NCBI GenBank assembly: GCA_944323625.1
Contig: CALUTD010000005.1
Location: forward strand, 1-64,000
DNA length: 64,000 bases
DNA from: Candidatus Gastranaerophilales bacterium
Lineage (GTDB): Bacteria; Cyanobacteriota; Vampirovibrionia; Gastranaerophilales; Gastranaerophilaceae
Direction: 5' to 3'
The stretch's first letter is position 1. Each line of letters opens with the position of its first letter. The translations under genes and the position numbers were made by a program. Shown one piece after another: positions 8,833-18,111 of this stretch. The notes below the pieces were generated by a model. It did no database searches. It was not told the origin of the DNA and saw only the letters and a program-made list of their open reading frames with translations.

Positions 8833-8880
8833 AATTTTATCTCCTTTTTTGCTTATATAATTATATATTCCCTCTTTATT
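8833..8880 (-). promoter_or_regulatory. Leader promoter and RBS of poly-G pseudopilin
   Basis: On the minus strand, GAATATATAATTATATAAG carries a TATAAT -10. It is followed by AAAAAAGGAGATAAAATT and then ATG. The same layout (-10 block, GGAG or GGGG, ATG) precedes the poly-G tracts at 27585 and 51506. Confidence 0.65.
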
Positions 8881-8895
8881 TTTTTTGTAACATTC

Positions 8896-10203
8896 CTATT
8901 CTTTCGGCATACAGCATTTTTTATATTTCTTGCCGCTGCCGCAAGGGCACAAATCATTTCTGCCTACGTTTGAATAGTCTATGCCTTCTTTTTTATGAGA
9001 TTCTTCTTTATTTGAAACAACATTCATCATCTGTTCAAATATTTTGGAAGCATATAAAACACTTGCTGATGAATAAATTTTCTTTTCAACCGAATCTTGT
9101 TTGTAGTAGTTTAATAATTCATTAAGATTATAAGAGGTTGAAAGAATTTCATTTGTCCTGTTCATAAAATCAGGATATTTTTGAGCAACTCTTTTTATAA
9201 TATTTGCAGGTATCTTATCATTTTCAAGAAAACTTTTAACACAGTCTTTATAGCCTTGAACACTCTTATAGTCATCAACTTCATATATTTTACAAAAAGT
9301 TTGATAAAACGGAACTACAAATAAGCCCAGTTCTTTATCGTAAATAATTCCTATATCATAAACACTGGAATGAGATGAAAATCCTTCAAGTGATTTTTCC
9401 ATAAAGTCCGAATATGAATTTCTAAAATCAGATACGGTAAAATACCTATTATTTTCAACATTTTTAATATTTGCCTCAATATCTTCTTTGGAAGGCATGA
9501 TACCATCATCACAATAAGTATTAAATAAATTAATCAAATTATCTGCATATATATTTGTTGTTATTACTTCATCAGAGGCAAAACATTCAAGAAATTTTTT
9601 GCCGAAATTTTGCACAAGCTGCTCTATTTGTTCTTTTTTCTTTTGATTCTGTTCATAGGCATCTTCAGGTTTTTCTATAATCTTGGCAATTGCATACTTA
9701 TAAACTTCTTCTTTATTTATACTTGACAAAACATTTGAAACTTCTAAGAGATAATATTCGTCTTTTATAGGAAATATTCTTGCCAGTGCAAATTGCCCCG
9801 GAGTAATACCTCTAAAATTATTCATTTTAACAAGTGAAAGAACTTTATACATTCTTTCATTAATAAGATTATACAGTTCAAATCCATTGCTTAATATTCT
9901 TCTTACTTCAAAAACAGAAGAAAAAGATTTTGAAAGAGATTCAAGTATTTTCTTTTCATCATCCGTTAAATCGGTATTTTTTTCCTCAAATAATTGTAAT
10001 ATTGTTTTCCTTTGTTCTGTTAATCTTCTTTCAAATATATATGGAATTATAAGCGCTTGTATTCTGTTTTTGTCTGCATTTTGAGCCGAAAAAGTCGCAA
10101 GATACTCATCAAAATCGGGTTTTACTGTTTCATCCGTCATAACAAAGTTCATAAGTTTTGTTATTGTATCTGAAATATTAGCTAATTTTTCTATAACTGA
10201 CAT
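8896..10203 (-). CDS. SEC-C motif protein of unknown function
   Basis: A 435-residue protein, mostly alpha-helical and acidic, that ends in NDLCPCGSGKKYKKCC. This is the SEC-C zinc-binding motif also found at the end of SecA and in many unrelated proteins. There is no SecA ATPase domain. The remaining 410 residues match nothing I know. There is no signal peptide. It follows pgeF by 2 nt and is the last gene of the TPR-lgt-mce-upp-pgeF operon. The motif suggests binding to a ribosome, SecB-like partner or nucleic acid, but that is only inference. Confidence 0.7.
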   Translation of the reverse strand: MSVIEKLANISDTITKLMNFVMTDETVKPDFDEYLATFSAQNADKNRIQALIIPYIFERRLTEQRKTILQLFEEKNTDLTDDEKKILESLSKSFSSVFEVRRILSNGFELYNLINERMYKVLSLVKMNNFRGITPGQFALARIFPIKDEYYLLEVSNVLSSINKEEVYKYAIAKIIEKPEDAYEQNQKKKEQIEQLVQNFGKKFLECFASDEVITTNIYADNLINLFNTYCDDGIMPSKEDIEANIKNVENNRYFTVSDFRNSYSDFMEKSLEGFSSHSSVYDIGIIYDKELGLFVVPFYQTFCKIYEVDDYKSVQGYKDCVKSFLENDKIPANIIKRVAQKYPDFMNRTNEILSTSYNLNELLNYYKQDSVEKKIYSSASVLYASKIFEQMMNVVSNKEESHKKEGIDYSNVGRNDLCPCGSGKKYKKCCMPKE

Positions 10204-10205
10204 AT

Positions 10206-10943
10206 CTATCCCCTTTTTATTTTCATAACGGCTGAGTGTCTTGCCGTAATACCTTTTTCTTTTCTATAAGAAAAAAATATATCAGACATACAGCATGTGC
10301 AATAGTCACAAATATCTATATTAATTATACCTGTGTCTAACAACTGATATTTATTCAATAGTTTTAAATCTATGAAAAATTTATTACCCTTTTGTGTGTA
10401 CAAATTTGTCATAGATGTATCTTTTATAAGCTGTAAAAATACATCCTCGCCCGTTTCAAAACAGCATTTTCCGATTGAAGGTCCTATTAACGCGATTATA
10501 TTTGAGCTTTTTATATTGAATTTATTTTGCATTATCTTTGATGTTTTTTTTGCAATTTCAAGAGCGCTGCCTCTCCATCCGGCATGAATAAGTGCACCTG
10601 TATTATCATGTTTACTGTATAGTATTATCGGAACACAGTCTGCAAAATTCAAAATCATAAGTGAATCCGGAATGTTACTTATCAATCCGTCCGTATTATC
10701 GTAAAATGACTGCGCCGGTGATACAATTTCAACATTTGCACTGTGAGTTTGTTTTGCAGTTATAATATCACCGCAGCCCAATTTTTGTTTAAGAAACAAT
10801 CTATTATCGTCTGCTTCTTGTTTTAAATCTTCACGGTTTGAAGGAGTTAAAACAAAATTTCTTGTTGTAAAAAAGCAGTCATAATCACTTAACAATGTAG
10901 ATTTTAGAATTTTTTTGCCGTAAAAATCATCAAAATAAAACAT
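10206..10943 (-). CDS. pgeF: PgeF/YfiH-family protein (Cu-oxidase_4)
   Basis: A 245-residue member of the YfiH/laccase-domain family, named peptidoglycan editing factor PgeF in E. coli; homologues show purine nucleosidase-type activity. Family marks are the AKQTHSANV histidine, NFADCVPIILY, LIHAGWRGSALEIAKK, and GPSIGKCCFETG, which together hold the metal-binding His and Cys residues. The end keeps RHSAVMKI. Length is normal. The start codon shares one base with the upp stop codon, so the pair is coupled. Confidence 0.88.
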   Translation of the reverse strand: MFYFDDFYGKKILKSTLLSDYDCFFTTRNFVLTPSNREDLKQEADDNRLFLKQKLGCGDIITAKQTHSANVEIVSPAQSFYDNTDGLISNIPDSLMILNFADCVPIILYSKHDNTGALIHAGWRGSALEIAKKTSKIMQNKFNIKSSNIIALIGPSIGKCCFETGEDVFLQLIKDTSMTNLYTQKGNKFFIDLKLLNKYQLLDTGIINIDICDYCTCCMSDIFFSYRKEKGITARHSAVMKIKRG

Positions 10944-11614
10944 TAATTTTCAACCGTATTAAATATTCTGTCACCTGCGTCACCCAGTCCGGGGCGTATA
11001 TAGCCTGAAGAATTTAAACAATTATCAATACTTGCGGTTATAATTTTTACATCGGGATATGTATCCTGAACTTTTCTAAGACCTTCCGGAGCACTGATTA
11101 AACTAACAAATCTTATATTCTTTTGAGGTACTTTTTTATTAACAAAAAGCTTAATTGCTTCAACTGCGGAATTTCCTGTCGCAAGCATGGGATCCAATAT
11201 CAAAATAATTTTGTTCAAAGGATTATCAAACTCAACCGGAATTTTATTGTAATACCAAATAGGAGTGAGAGTTTCTTCATCTCTGTACATTCCGATATGT
11301 CTTACTGTTGCAAACGGCATAATTTCATTTGCAATATCCGAGAATATAAGTCCTGCTCTTAAAATTGGTGCAATTATTATTTCATTTTCTTTTTTTAATA
11401 CTTTGCATGTGCAGGTTTCAAGCGGAGTACAAACGCACTCTTCTTCAAGCTCCAAATCCTCTGTTGCCTTGTAGAACAGAAGATATGTAATTCTTTTTAT
11501 TGCATTTCTGAATACCTCTGCTGTAGTATTTTTATCTCTTATAATACTCAAATTATGACAGCATAAGGGATGATTTACAACATATAAATTAGACTCTTTA
11601 TTCATTATTTTCAA
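10943..11614 (-). CDS. upp: Uracil phosphoribosyltransferase
   Basis: A 223-residue salvage enzyme converting uracil and PRPP to UMP. The PRPP-binding loop is ILDPMLATGNSA, preceded by APILRAGLIF, and the uracil-binding C-terminus is GYIRPGLGDAGDRIFNT. It carries a small cysteine-rich insertion (CVCTPLETCTC, near residues 61-71) absent from standard Upp; this could bind metal or form disulfides. It overlaps the MCE gene by 17 nt and touches pgeF, so it is in the middle of the operon. Confidence 0.92.
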   Translation of the reverse strand: MKIMNKESNLYVVNHPLCCHNLSIIRDKNTTAEVFRNAIKRITYLLFYKATEDLELEEECVCTPLETCTCKVLKKENEIIIAPILRAGLIFSDIANEIMPFATVRHIGMYRDEETLTPIWYYNKIPVEFDNPLNKIILILDPMLATGNSAVEAIKLFVNKKVPQKNIRFVSLISAPEGLRKVQDTYPDVKIITASIDNCLNSSGYIRPGLGDAGDRIFNTVEN

Positions 11615-12257
11615 CCGTTTCTATATTTTTACCAGTTCTTTTTGTTTCCGAATATTTTTTTGTTGATTCGGTAAGTTTTTCTATTATTACAGTTTGTGCA
11701 GTATTAATTGCGCCTGTTTGTCTTGTTATATCTTTAACCAAGGCGCTTTGCTTAAAATATTGTTTTTTGTTAATTAAGTCAGCACCTTGAATGGTTCTTC
11801 CTATTCCGCCATAAATATCAATCATTACATTTGCCACTAATGTTTGACCATCCCATAAATCTTTGACTCTGTATGAATTTACAGGAAATATAACTTCTCT
11901 GTCTGTTGTTTCGATAGAATCATCTTGCATAAGTTCAAGGGAAGTAGAACCTCCAAGACCGTAAAATTCAATAATTGCAGCTGTTTTTCTTGGCAAAACC
12001 GCATCTTCTTTTGTAACAAGAAATGAAACAAATACTTTATTGTCAAATATTTTTACGTCTTTTACATACCCTATATTAATACCCATTAAACGAACAGGCG
12101 AACCCACTACTAAACCGCCGGCATCATCAACAAATATGTAATACATGTTTTGAGCATTATCTTTGATTTTGGTTTGAATAACGAAGAAAAACAACGACCC
12201 TAATATAATCAGAATCCAAATAATAATTTCAGCTATCCAAATATATTTCTTTTTCAT
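11598..12257 (-). CDS. MCE/MlaD-family lipid transport protein
   Basis: A 219-residue protein with one N-terminal membrane anchor (about residues 8-28) and an MCE domain beginning YYIFVDDAGGLVVGSPVRLMG. Such proteins form hexameric rings that carry phospholipids across the periplasm. The YGLGGSTSLELM segment is typical. No Mla ATPase or permease lies beside it, so partner genes must be elsewhere. It is 23 nt downstream of lgt, and its C-terminus overlaps upp. Confidence 0.85.
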   Translation of the reverse strand: MKKKYIWIAEIIIWILIILGSLFFFVIQTKIKDNAQNMYYIFVDDAGGLVVGSPVRLMGINIGYVKDVKIFDNKVFVSFLVTKEDAVLPRKTAAIIEFYGLGGSTSLELMQDDSIETTDREVIFPVNSYRVKDLWDGQTLVANVMIDIYGGIGRTIQGADLINKKQYFKQSALVKDITRQTGAINTAQTVIIEKLTESTKKYSETKRTGKNIETVENNE

Positions 12258-12280
12258 TCTTATATTATAGCCTAAAATAT

Positions 12281-13078
12281 CTATAAAGTTTCCGTTTTTT
12301 TATTTGAGTTAACAAAAATCAAACCGAGTATTCCAAAAATAATAAATATACCAGCCGTTATATGTGCAATATGAAGCCCGGCAACATTTAACACACTGTC
12401 TAAACGAATTGATTCCACAAGTATTCTTACTATTGAATACAAAATAATATATGAAAAGAAAATTACTCCGTCTTTTCTTTTTGTAAATTTTGTTAACATA
12501 AAAAACAACATTATAAACACAACAATATTTAATAACGATTCATACAAAAAAGCAGGATGGAAAAATTCGAAATTTTTATACTCTTCAGGCCTTGAAAGAT
12601 AAGGTATATATAGTTTCCATGGCAGAGATGTCGGCAACCCAAAAGCTTCAGAGTTAAAGAAATTACCCCATCGGCCGACAGATTGACCGATTATAAGTCC
12701 GAATGAAAATAAATCCGCATATTTGAAAAAGTTTATATTATTTGTTTTGGCATAAACATAGCCGGCTACAATTCCTCCAAGTATCGCCCCTTGAATTGAA
12801 ATACCTCCGTTCCATACGGCGGGTATTTCAAGTATATTTTTAGCGAAATACGGAAAATCAAGTATTACATAATATAATCTCGCAAATATAATTCCAAATA
12901 CTATTAAAATAAAAGTGATGTCAAAAATAGAATCAACTGTTATTTCTTTAAAAAAATATTTTCTGATTATTAACACAGTAAAAAGCCCGATTAAAATTGC
13001 AACAGACATAATTATTCCGTACCAGTGAATTTCAATTGAACCTATATTAAAAGCTAAATATCCCGGAGATGTAAACAT
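12281..13078 (-). CDS. lgt: Prolipoprotein diacylglyceryl transferase
   Basis: A 265-residue inner-membrane enzyme that adds diacylglycerol from phosphatidylglycerol to the lipobox cysteine. It has about seven hydrophobic segments, the ARLYYV region, WNGGISIQGAI, and the signature GRWGNFFNSEAFG at 135-147 with the essential Arg and Asn. The gene immediately upstream encodes a lipoprotein, a likely substrate. It sits 3 nt after that gene, so they are co-transcribed. Confidence 0.95.
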   Translation of the reverse strand: MFTSPGYLAFNIGSIEIHWYGIIMSVAILIGLFTVLIIRKYFFKEITVDSIFDITFILIVFGIIFARLYYVILDFPYFAKNILEIPAVWNGGISIQGAILGGIVAGYVYAKTNNINFFKYADLFSFGLIIGQSVGRWGNFFNSEAFGLPTSLPWKLYIPYLSRPEEYKNFEFFHPAFLYESLLNIVVFIMLFFMLTKFTKRKDGVIFFSYIILYSIVRILVESIRLDSVLNVAGLHIAHITAGIFIIFGILGLIFVNSNKKTETL

Positions 13079-13081
13079 ATT

Positions 13082-13645
13082 CTATTCAATATCATTTGAT
13101 TGATTATTATCAGTTAATGACAGATCCTTTATCTTATTGTTTAATTCATTTATTTGAAAATTTATTGCTTCTGTTTCCTTTGCATCAGGTTTTTTGACTA
13201 AATATAAATTGTATGCATCAACGGCCTCAGTTGCCTTTTTATTAAACTCTTCTATTTGTTCTTCCGTCAAATTTTCAACATCTTCTTCACCCGATAATAC
13301 ATCTTTTTCTATTATCTGATAAGCAAGTCCCTCTTTGGCTACCGCCATAGTATAATATGCATCAAAAAAATCGGGTTTGAGTTTTAAAACGGTGTTAAGT
13401 TCTTCTATAGCTTCACTGTATTGTGCAACACTGTTATATGCCACCGCCAAATTATAATGTGTTTGATATATATCATTATCAAGTTCCAAACTTGACTTCA
13501 ATCGACATATTGCGCTCTGAGCATCTCCATTGTCCATATAACTTACAGCTTTATTATTTAATTCTTGTATAGCAAGATTATTAATACAGGCAGTTGTAAT
13601 CACAGAAACAAATAATATTGTAAATAATAATAATATTTTCTTCAT
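13082..13645 (-). CDS. TPR lipoprotein
   Basis: A 187-residue precursor with a type II signal peptide; the lipobox ends VITTAC with Cys20 as the lipidation site. About 2.5 TPR repeats follow (NLAVAYNSVAQYSEAIEELN, then LKPDFFDAYYTMAVAKEG), and the end is acidic and polar. It is probably an envelope scaffold or part of a pilus or outer-membrane assembly complex, but nothing specific identifies a partner. It is first in the operon that continues with lgt. Confidence 0.8.
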   Translation of the reverse strand: MKKILLLFTILFVSVITTACINNLAIQELNNKAVSYMDNGDAQSAICRLKSSLELDNDIYQTHYNLAVAYNSVAQYSEAIEELNTVLKLKPDFFDAYYTMAVAKEGLAYQIIEKDVLSGEEDVENLTEEQIEEFNKKATEAVDAYNLYLVKKPDAKETEAINFQINELNNKIKDLSLTDNNQSNDIE

Positions 13646-13753
13646 AAATCTCCCCTAATGAATTGTTAATAATATAAACGTAAAATGAAAATTTTGCAAT
13701 ATTTTTAAAATAGTATACAATATTTGGAGGATGAGATAATTAAAGAGATAGTC

Positions 13754-14035
13754 ATGACTGATTCAGAGAAAATAGTTTCGCTTAAAAACGCTAGAAATAA
13801 GACAAAAGAAGCAAAATCAAAAGAAAATAACGAAACAAAACAACCTGAGCTTGTATATTGTAGCTTTTGCGGCAGGCCAAATACAAAGGTAGCTAAAATG
13901 GTTCAGGGGCCGGGTGTTAATATTTGCTCGGAATGTACTATGATAGCCGTACAATATTTAATATTAGAGGACAAACTTCCTTCAGGTGAAGCCCAAAGAA
14001 TTTTAGACATTTTTTGGAGCAAAATTAATAAATGA
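13754..14035 (+). CDS. Stand-alone ClpX-type zinc-finger protein
   Basis: A 93-residue protein with a C4 zinc finger like the ClpX N-terminal domain: CSFCGRPNTKVAKMVQGPG followed by CSEC. In ClpX this domain dimerises and binds adaptors and substrates, but here no ATPase follows. The first 30 residues are Lys/Glu-rich. The start is uncertain. A TTG at 13724 would extend it by 10 residues but lies on top of the GGAGG; ATG 13754 with AAAGAG upstream is preferred. It overlaps the next gene by 4 nt. It may be an adaptor, an anti-adaptor or a domain relic put to new use. Confidence 0.7.
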   Translation: MTDSEKIVSLKNARNKTKEAKSKENNETKQPELVYCSFCGRPNTKVAKMVQGPGVNICSECTMIAVQYLILEDKLPSGEAQRILDIFWSKINK

Positions 14036-15666
14036 CAATTTTTTCAAAACTTCAAATTCGCTCTAAGATATTGGAAATTATTTCAAATGTTGACAGTATG
14101 ACTTCAGATGATGATTCACATTTTGATGCATTACTTAATCAAATAAAAAAACTAGATGATTATAAAACATCTGCAGAAGTTATACTTAAGGAATATCCGT
14201 TATTAAATGATTCAGAAAGAAACTTTTGTTCGTTTGTTTTAAAAAATATATCTTCTTTGGATTATATATGCGAAAAAATAACAGAGTATATTGCATCAAA
14301 AACTCTATCTGATGACTTAAAATATAAATATGTCGAACTGTTATGTTTTCTTAATATACGTGACAGAATCAAAGAATTGCCTAATTATTTTGAGAAACCA
14401 AATGAAATAATAGATCTTGAAACAAAAAAATTGCTTGAAAGAGCCTCTTTTAATCCTGAAGCAATGCTTGATTTCCTTGATTTCATTTCAAATGTTTCAT
14501 TAAGTGATGCACATCTTTTGCTTGATTCATTATGCTCGGACTATAATGGTGATTCACTTGCCAATATTATTTATCCTGTCTTATATTCGGATTTCGATGA
14601 TGAAATAAAATTAAAAGTTATTAATGTTCTTATTGAAACAAAATCACCTTTGGCTATAAAACCTTTTAAATATTTATTAGAAGTTAGCAATAATAAAGAA
14701 ATTCTAAATGCTGTTAAAATTGGTTTGAAAAAATTAAAGCTTTCAGGGGCAAATGAAGATAAAGCAAAAGAATATTTCTCTTCAATGATACAAGATTATA
14801 AACCTGCGGAATTTTATGCTACAAGCCCTGACGGCTCTGAAAGTCAGGCTTTTTTGATGACAATGGTTAATAAAAAAGGACAATATCTCCTATTAGCTGT
14901 TGTTATCAATGATATTTTCGGAATATTATCCTGTTTTGGGTTCTATAATATACCGCAAAATGATATTATTAAAATAATTACAAAATTCTATAAATCGGAG
15001 GGTGATTATAAAGTAACTCCCGAATATACAAAATTTCGACTGAATAAAGCAGAAGAAGCAATGATAAATAGTAAAAAACCTTTCCCGTATGAATATATTT
15101 GCTGGTCTAATATGTTGTTTAATATACAACCCTTGGATTTTGAGCTTAAAGACTATTCAAATAAAAATTGTAAAATCCAAATTTTATCGAAAGATGCGGC
15201 TTTATCTTTTTTGACAGATGAATACACTTTAAGGTGGTTTCTTACACCGAATGAAAATAACACGATAAAACAGTTAACAGATGAATTCTATAATATGGAT
15301 AATCCAAATATTGAATATATTAATAATCGTGCGAAACAAGAGATTGACAATGTTTTTAATGCTGAAACAACAAAGTTATGGGAAGATAAATTTTATAATC
15401 TTATATATTTGTTAAGAATTAACAATTTGCTAAAGGAGGCAGATAATTTTTATACTATCCTTAAAGAAGAGGAATTGTTCAATTTATTTAAAACTGTTAT
15501 ATTACAAAGAAGTATTTTTTCTTATTATGTAGGAATTCAAGAAACTATAAAAGAAATGAACAAAACGGCCAACATATTTAAAAAGAAAAATTCAAATGAA
15601 AGTAAATTTGATATAAAAAAAATAGAAAATTTGATAAGCATACTAAAAATAAATTGGATAAAATAA
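14032..15666 (+). CDS. Unknown 544-aa helical, HEAT-like protein
   Basis: A 544-residue protein that I do not recognise. The N-terminal half is a run of amphipathic helices, and residues about 190-250 look like HEAT repeats (DEIKLKVINVLIETKSPLAI). The second half has a mixed-fold domain with AEFYATSPDGSESQAFLM and a hydrophobic core YLLLAVVINDIFGIL. There is no signal peptide. It overlaps the upstream zinc-finger gene by 4 nt and is followed 3 nt later by ruvX, so zinc finger, this protein, RuvX and the DUF1292 protein form one operon. It may work with the zinc-finger protein. Confidence 0.65.
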   Translation: MTIFSKLQIRSKILEIISNVDSMTSDDDSHFDALLNQIKKLDDYKTSAEVILKEYPLLNDSERNFCSFVLKNISSLDYICEKITEYIASKTLSDDLKYKYVELLCFLNIRDRIKELPNYFEKPNEIIDLETKKLLERASFNPEAMLDFLDFISNVSLSDAHLLLDSLCSDYNGDSLANIIYPVLYSDFDDEIKLKVINVLIETKSPLAIKPFKYLLEVSNNKEILNAVKIGLKKLKLSGANEDKAKEYFSSMIQDYKPAEFYATSPDGSESQAFLMTMVNKKGQYLLLAVVINDIFGILSCFGFYNIPQNDIIKIITKFYKSEGDYKVTPEYTKFRLNKAEEAMINSKKPFPYEYICWSNMLFNIQPLDFELKDYSNKNCKIQILSKDAALSFLTDEYTLRWFLTPNENNTIKQLTDEFYNMDNPNIEYINNRAKQEIDNVFNAETTKLWEDKFYNLIYLLRINNLLKEADNFYTILKEEELFNLFKTVILQRSIFSYYVGIQETIKEMNKTANIFKKKNSNESKFDIKKIENLISILKINWIK

Positions 15667-15669
15667 ATA

Positions 15670-16074
15670 ATGGAAAAAGTAGTAGGATTAGATATAGGCA
15701 AAAAACGCATAGGAATAGCAATGAGCGACATTATGGGACTTATTGCCCATCCTGTTGAAACTATACCCAGGGAACCCGAAAAAGAAGCAATTGCAAAAAT
15801 TAAAAAACTTTGCAAAGATAATAATGTAAAAAAAATAGTTGCAGGGCTGCCGAAAAATATGAATAATACAATGGGAGAACAGGCTCAAGATTGCATAGAT
15901 TTTACAAATAAACTTAAAAATGAATATGAAATCATCTTTGAAGATGAAAGACTTACCAGTAGGCAGGCAGAGTATATTTTGGCTCAAACAGGAAGAAAAT
16001 ACACAAAAGACAAAAAACTGGTAGATTTAAAAAGTGCCTGCATTATATTACAACAATTTTTAGACAGAAAGTGA
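15670..16074 (+). CDS. ruvX: RuvX/YqgF, putative Holliday junction resolvase
   Basis: A 134-residue RNase H-fold nuclease. The first metal-binding Asp is in GLDIGKKRIGIAMSD, followed by VAGLPKNMNNTMGEQ, DERLTSRQAE and KKLVDLKSACIILQQFL, which cover the conserved acidic residues. In E. coli the family matures 16S rRNA 5' ends (YqgF); a resolvase role is also proposed. The placement before a DUF1292 gene is common in Firmicutes and related lineages. Confidence 0.92.
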   Translation: MEKVVGLDIGKKRIGIAMSDIMGLIAHPVETIPREPEKEAIAKIKKLCKDNNVKKIVAGLPKNMNNTMGEQAQDCIDFTNKLKNEYEIIFEDERLTSRQAEYILAQTGRKYTKDKKLVDLKSACIILQQFLDRK

Positions 16075-16080
16075 GACATT

Positions 16081-16350
16081 ATGGCAGAAAATAATCAAAT
16101 TATAGAAACTTTTGATGAAGATGGAAATAAAGTATCTTTTGAACTTATTGATATTGTTTCGGTTGACGATATAGAATATGCACTTTTATTGCCTTCTGAG
16201 AAACAAGAAGATATGGAAGATGATGAAATACTTGTTATGAGATTAAAAAAAGATGGCGATGAATACATATTTGAAGTAATAGATGATGATAGTGAATTTG
16301 AAAAAATAGTTCAATATATTGAAGAAATAGAAGACGAAACAGAAGAATAG
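16081..16350 (+). CDS. DUF1292 (YrzB-like) acidic protein
   Basis: An 89-residue acidic protein of the DUF1292 family, with the typical VSFELIDIVSVDDIEYALLLP and VMRLKKDGDEYIFEVIDDD pattern. Its role is unknown. The usual neighbour is ruvX, as here, 6 nt upstream. No clear terminator is seen in the 69 nt before the convergent kinase gene. Confidence 0.85.
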   Translation: MAENNQIIETFDEDGNKVSFELIDIVSVDDIEYALLLPSEKQEDMEDDEILVMRLKKDGDEYIFEVIDDDSEFEKIVQYIEEIEDETEE

Positions 16351-16419
16351 CAAGTTTATTTTTATCTCCAAATTACATATCATATACAATTATGACTGAT
16401 AATTAATCACATAATTAGT

Positions 16420-18105
16420 TCAGGTTTGAGAAGTAATAGGAATAGAAATTATAAATTCTGTTCCTATATTTTGTTTTGAAGTAAAATTAATGGTTCCTTT
16501 ATGAAGTTCAATAATTTTTTTTGATATAGAAAGCCCAAGGCCTGTTCCAATACCAATTTTTTTTGTTGTAAATCCAACATTAAAAATTTTATTTTGTATA
16601 TTTAACGGAATACCTGCACCATTATCTTCTATTTTTACAATTAAATTCTTTTCATCAGAAAGCGTAGAAATTTTGATAAAACCTTTATTCCCTTTTTCCT
16701 GTATTGAATGGCAGCTATTTACAAGTATATTCATAAATACTTGATTCAACATATTAACACTGCACATAACAGGTGGAATTTGTGAATAGTTCTTTACAAC
16801 TTTAATATTATTTTTTAATTCATGTTCAATTAATTTAAGAGTTAAATCTAATTCTTTATTAATATCTGCTTCTTGAAATTCTGCTTCATCAAGCCGTACA
16901 AACCTTTTTAAGGATTTTACTATATTTGAGATTCTTGAAGCAGCTTCGATATCAATATCATTAAGATTTTTAAGTATTTCAAGTTTCTTTGAGTCAAATT
17001 GTTCCGAAGATGAAAGTATTTTGTTTATAAGCTTATTATTTGAACTTATAGAAGCCAATGGGGTGTTTATTTCATGTGCGACTCCCGAAACTAATTGGCC
17101 TACGGAAGCCATTTTTTCCGAATTAATTAACTGCAATTGTGTATCCTTAAGCTCTTTTAATGTTTTTTCAAGTTTTTTATTCTTTTTATTTAGTTGGCTT
17201 ATTAAACCGGCTTGTATTATAGAGCTCGAAAGGTGTACTGAAACAGACTGCAGAATCTCTCTGTTTTCTTCAAGTTGTATTTTTTGTTTTGTTAGAACAA
17301 CAATAATTCCGAGAAGTCTGTTTTTGTTATAAACAGGTATAATAATTCTGTTTATACCGTCAGGTAAAAATGAATCTGCATTTAAATATTCTTTTTTACA
17401 AGCTGTCATAACTATATTTTTATTTTTGATTTCTTTTAAAATATCGGGTTCATATTCTGTTTCAACATCTGTTAAAGATATTTCGGAACCAATACAATAT
17501 TTAATTTTAAATATATTTTTTTCTTTCATTGAAAAATATGTTTTATAAGCCCCCATAAAATTATGAATTTCTTCAAGAGCAGAAGCTAAAACTTTTTCAA
17601 TGTCATTAGTTTCTCTGATTACAGATGATATTCTGTTTATAAGCCCCATTTTTAAAACTTGATTTTGAGCATGTTCTTGCAATTTTGAATACATTTTTGT
17701 TGTTTCTTTTATCTCATCATACTTTTTCTGAAGCTGAATATACCTTGATTCTGTTTTTTCTAAGGATGTTTGTGCGGTAATATTTTTAAATACAGTTATT
17801 TTATATTCATTATAGGTAAATTTATAAATATAGAAATTCAGATATTCATCATTATAATTTTGATATGTGCAAATAGTGTGAAAATTTTCATCAGATTTTA
17901 AAAGAATATCAATAGGAGTTAGATTTTTTATATTCTCGGAAGAAAGAAAACAAATATTAAAGTTGAATCTTTTTTTAAATCTTTCGAAATTTTTATAATC
18001 AAAAAAAACAGACCAAAATGTACTATTACTAAAGATAAGTTCATTATCTTTAGTAAAAGCGCAAACTGCATCGGAAAAATTATTAAAAAAATTTAGTTTA
18101 TTCAT
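16420..18105 (-). CDS. Sensor histidine kinase with PAS-like and GAF domains
   Basis: A 561-residue soluble-looking kinase. Residues 1-115 resemble a PAS domain, 155-300 a GAF domain, and 300-335 a coiled coil. The H box is GVAHEINTPLASI with phospho-acceptor His344. An N box (MNILVNSCHSI), a G1 box (IEDNGAGIP) and a G2 box (GTGLGLSISKKI) follow. No membrane segment is obvious, so it probably senses a cytoplasmic signal. No response regulator lies beside it, which makes it an orphan. It is last in the rsgA-ispA-DUF212 operon, 6 nt downstream of the previous gene. Confidence 0.88.
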   Translation of the reverse strand: MNKLNFFNNFSDAVCAFTKDNELIFSNSTFWSVFFDYKNFERFKKRFNFNICFLSSENIKNLTPIDILLKSDENFHTICTYQNYNDEYLNFYIYKFTYNEYKITVFKNITAQTSLEKTESRYIQLQKKYDEIKETTKMYSKLQEHAQNQVLKMGLINRISSVIRETNDIEKVLASALEEIHNFMGAYKTYFSMKEKNIFKIKYCIGSEISLTDVETEYEPDILKEIKNKNIVMTACKKEYLNADSFLPDGINRIIIPVYNKNRLLGIIVVLTKQKIQLEENREILQSVSVHLSSSIIQAGLISQLNKKNKKLEKTLKELKDTQLQLINSEKMASVGQLVSGVAHEINTPLASISSNNKLINKILSSSEQFDSKKLEILKNLNDIDIEAASRISNIVKSLKRFVRLDEAEFQEADINKELDLTLKLIEHELKNNIKVVKNYSQIPPVMCSVNMLNQVFMNILVNSCHSIQEKGNKGFIKISTLSDEKNLIVKIEDNGAGIPLNIQNKIFNVGFTTKKIGIGTGLGLSISKKIIELHKGTINFTSKQNIGTEFIISIPITSQT

Positions 18106-18111
18106 AATACA

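Noticed and set aside
8896-10203. SEC-C protein as SecA
   Set aside because: Only the C-terminal zinc motif is shared; no helicase motifs are present.
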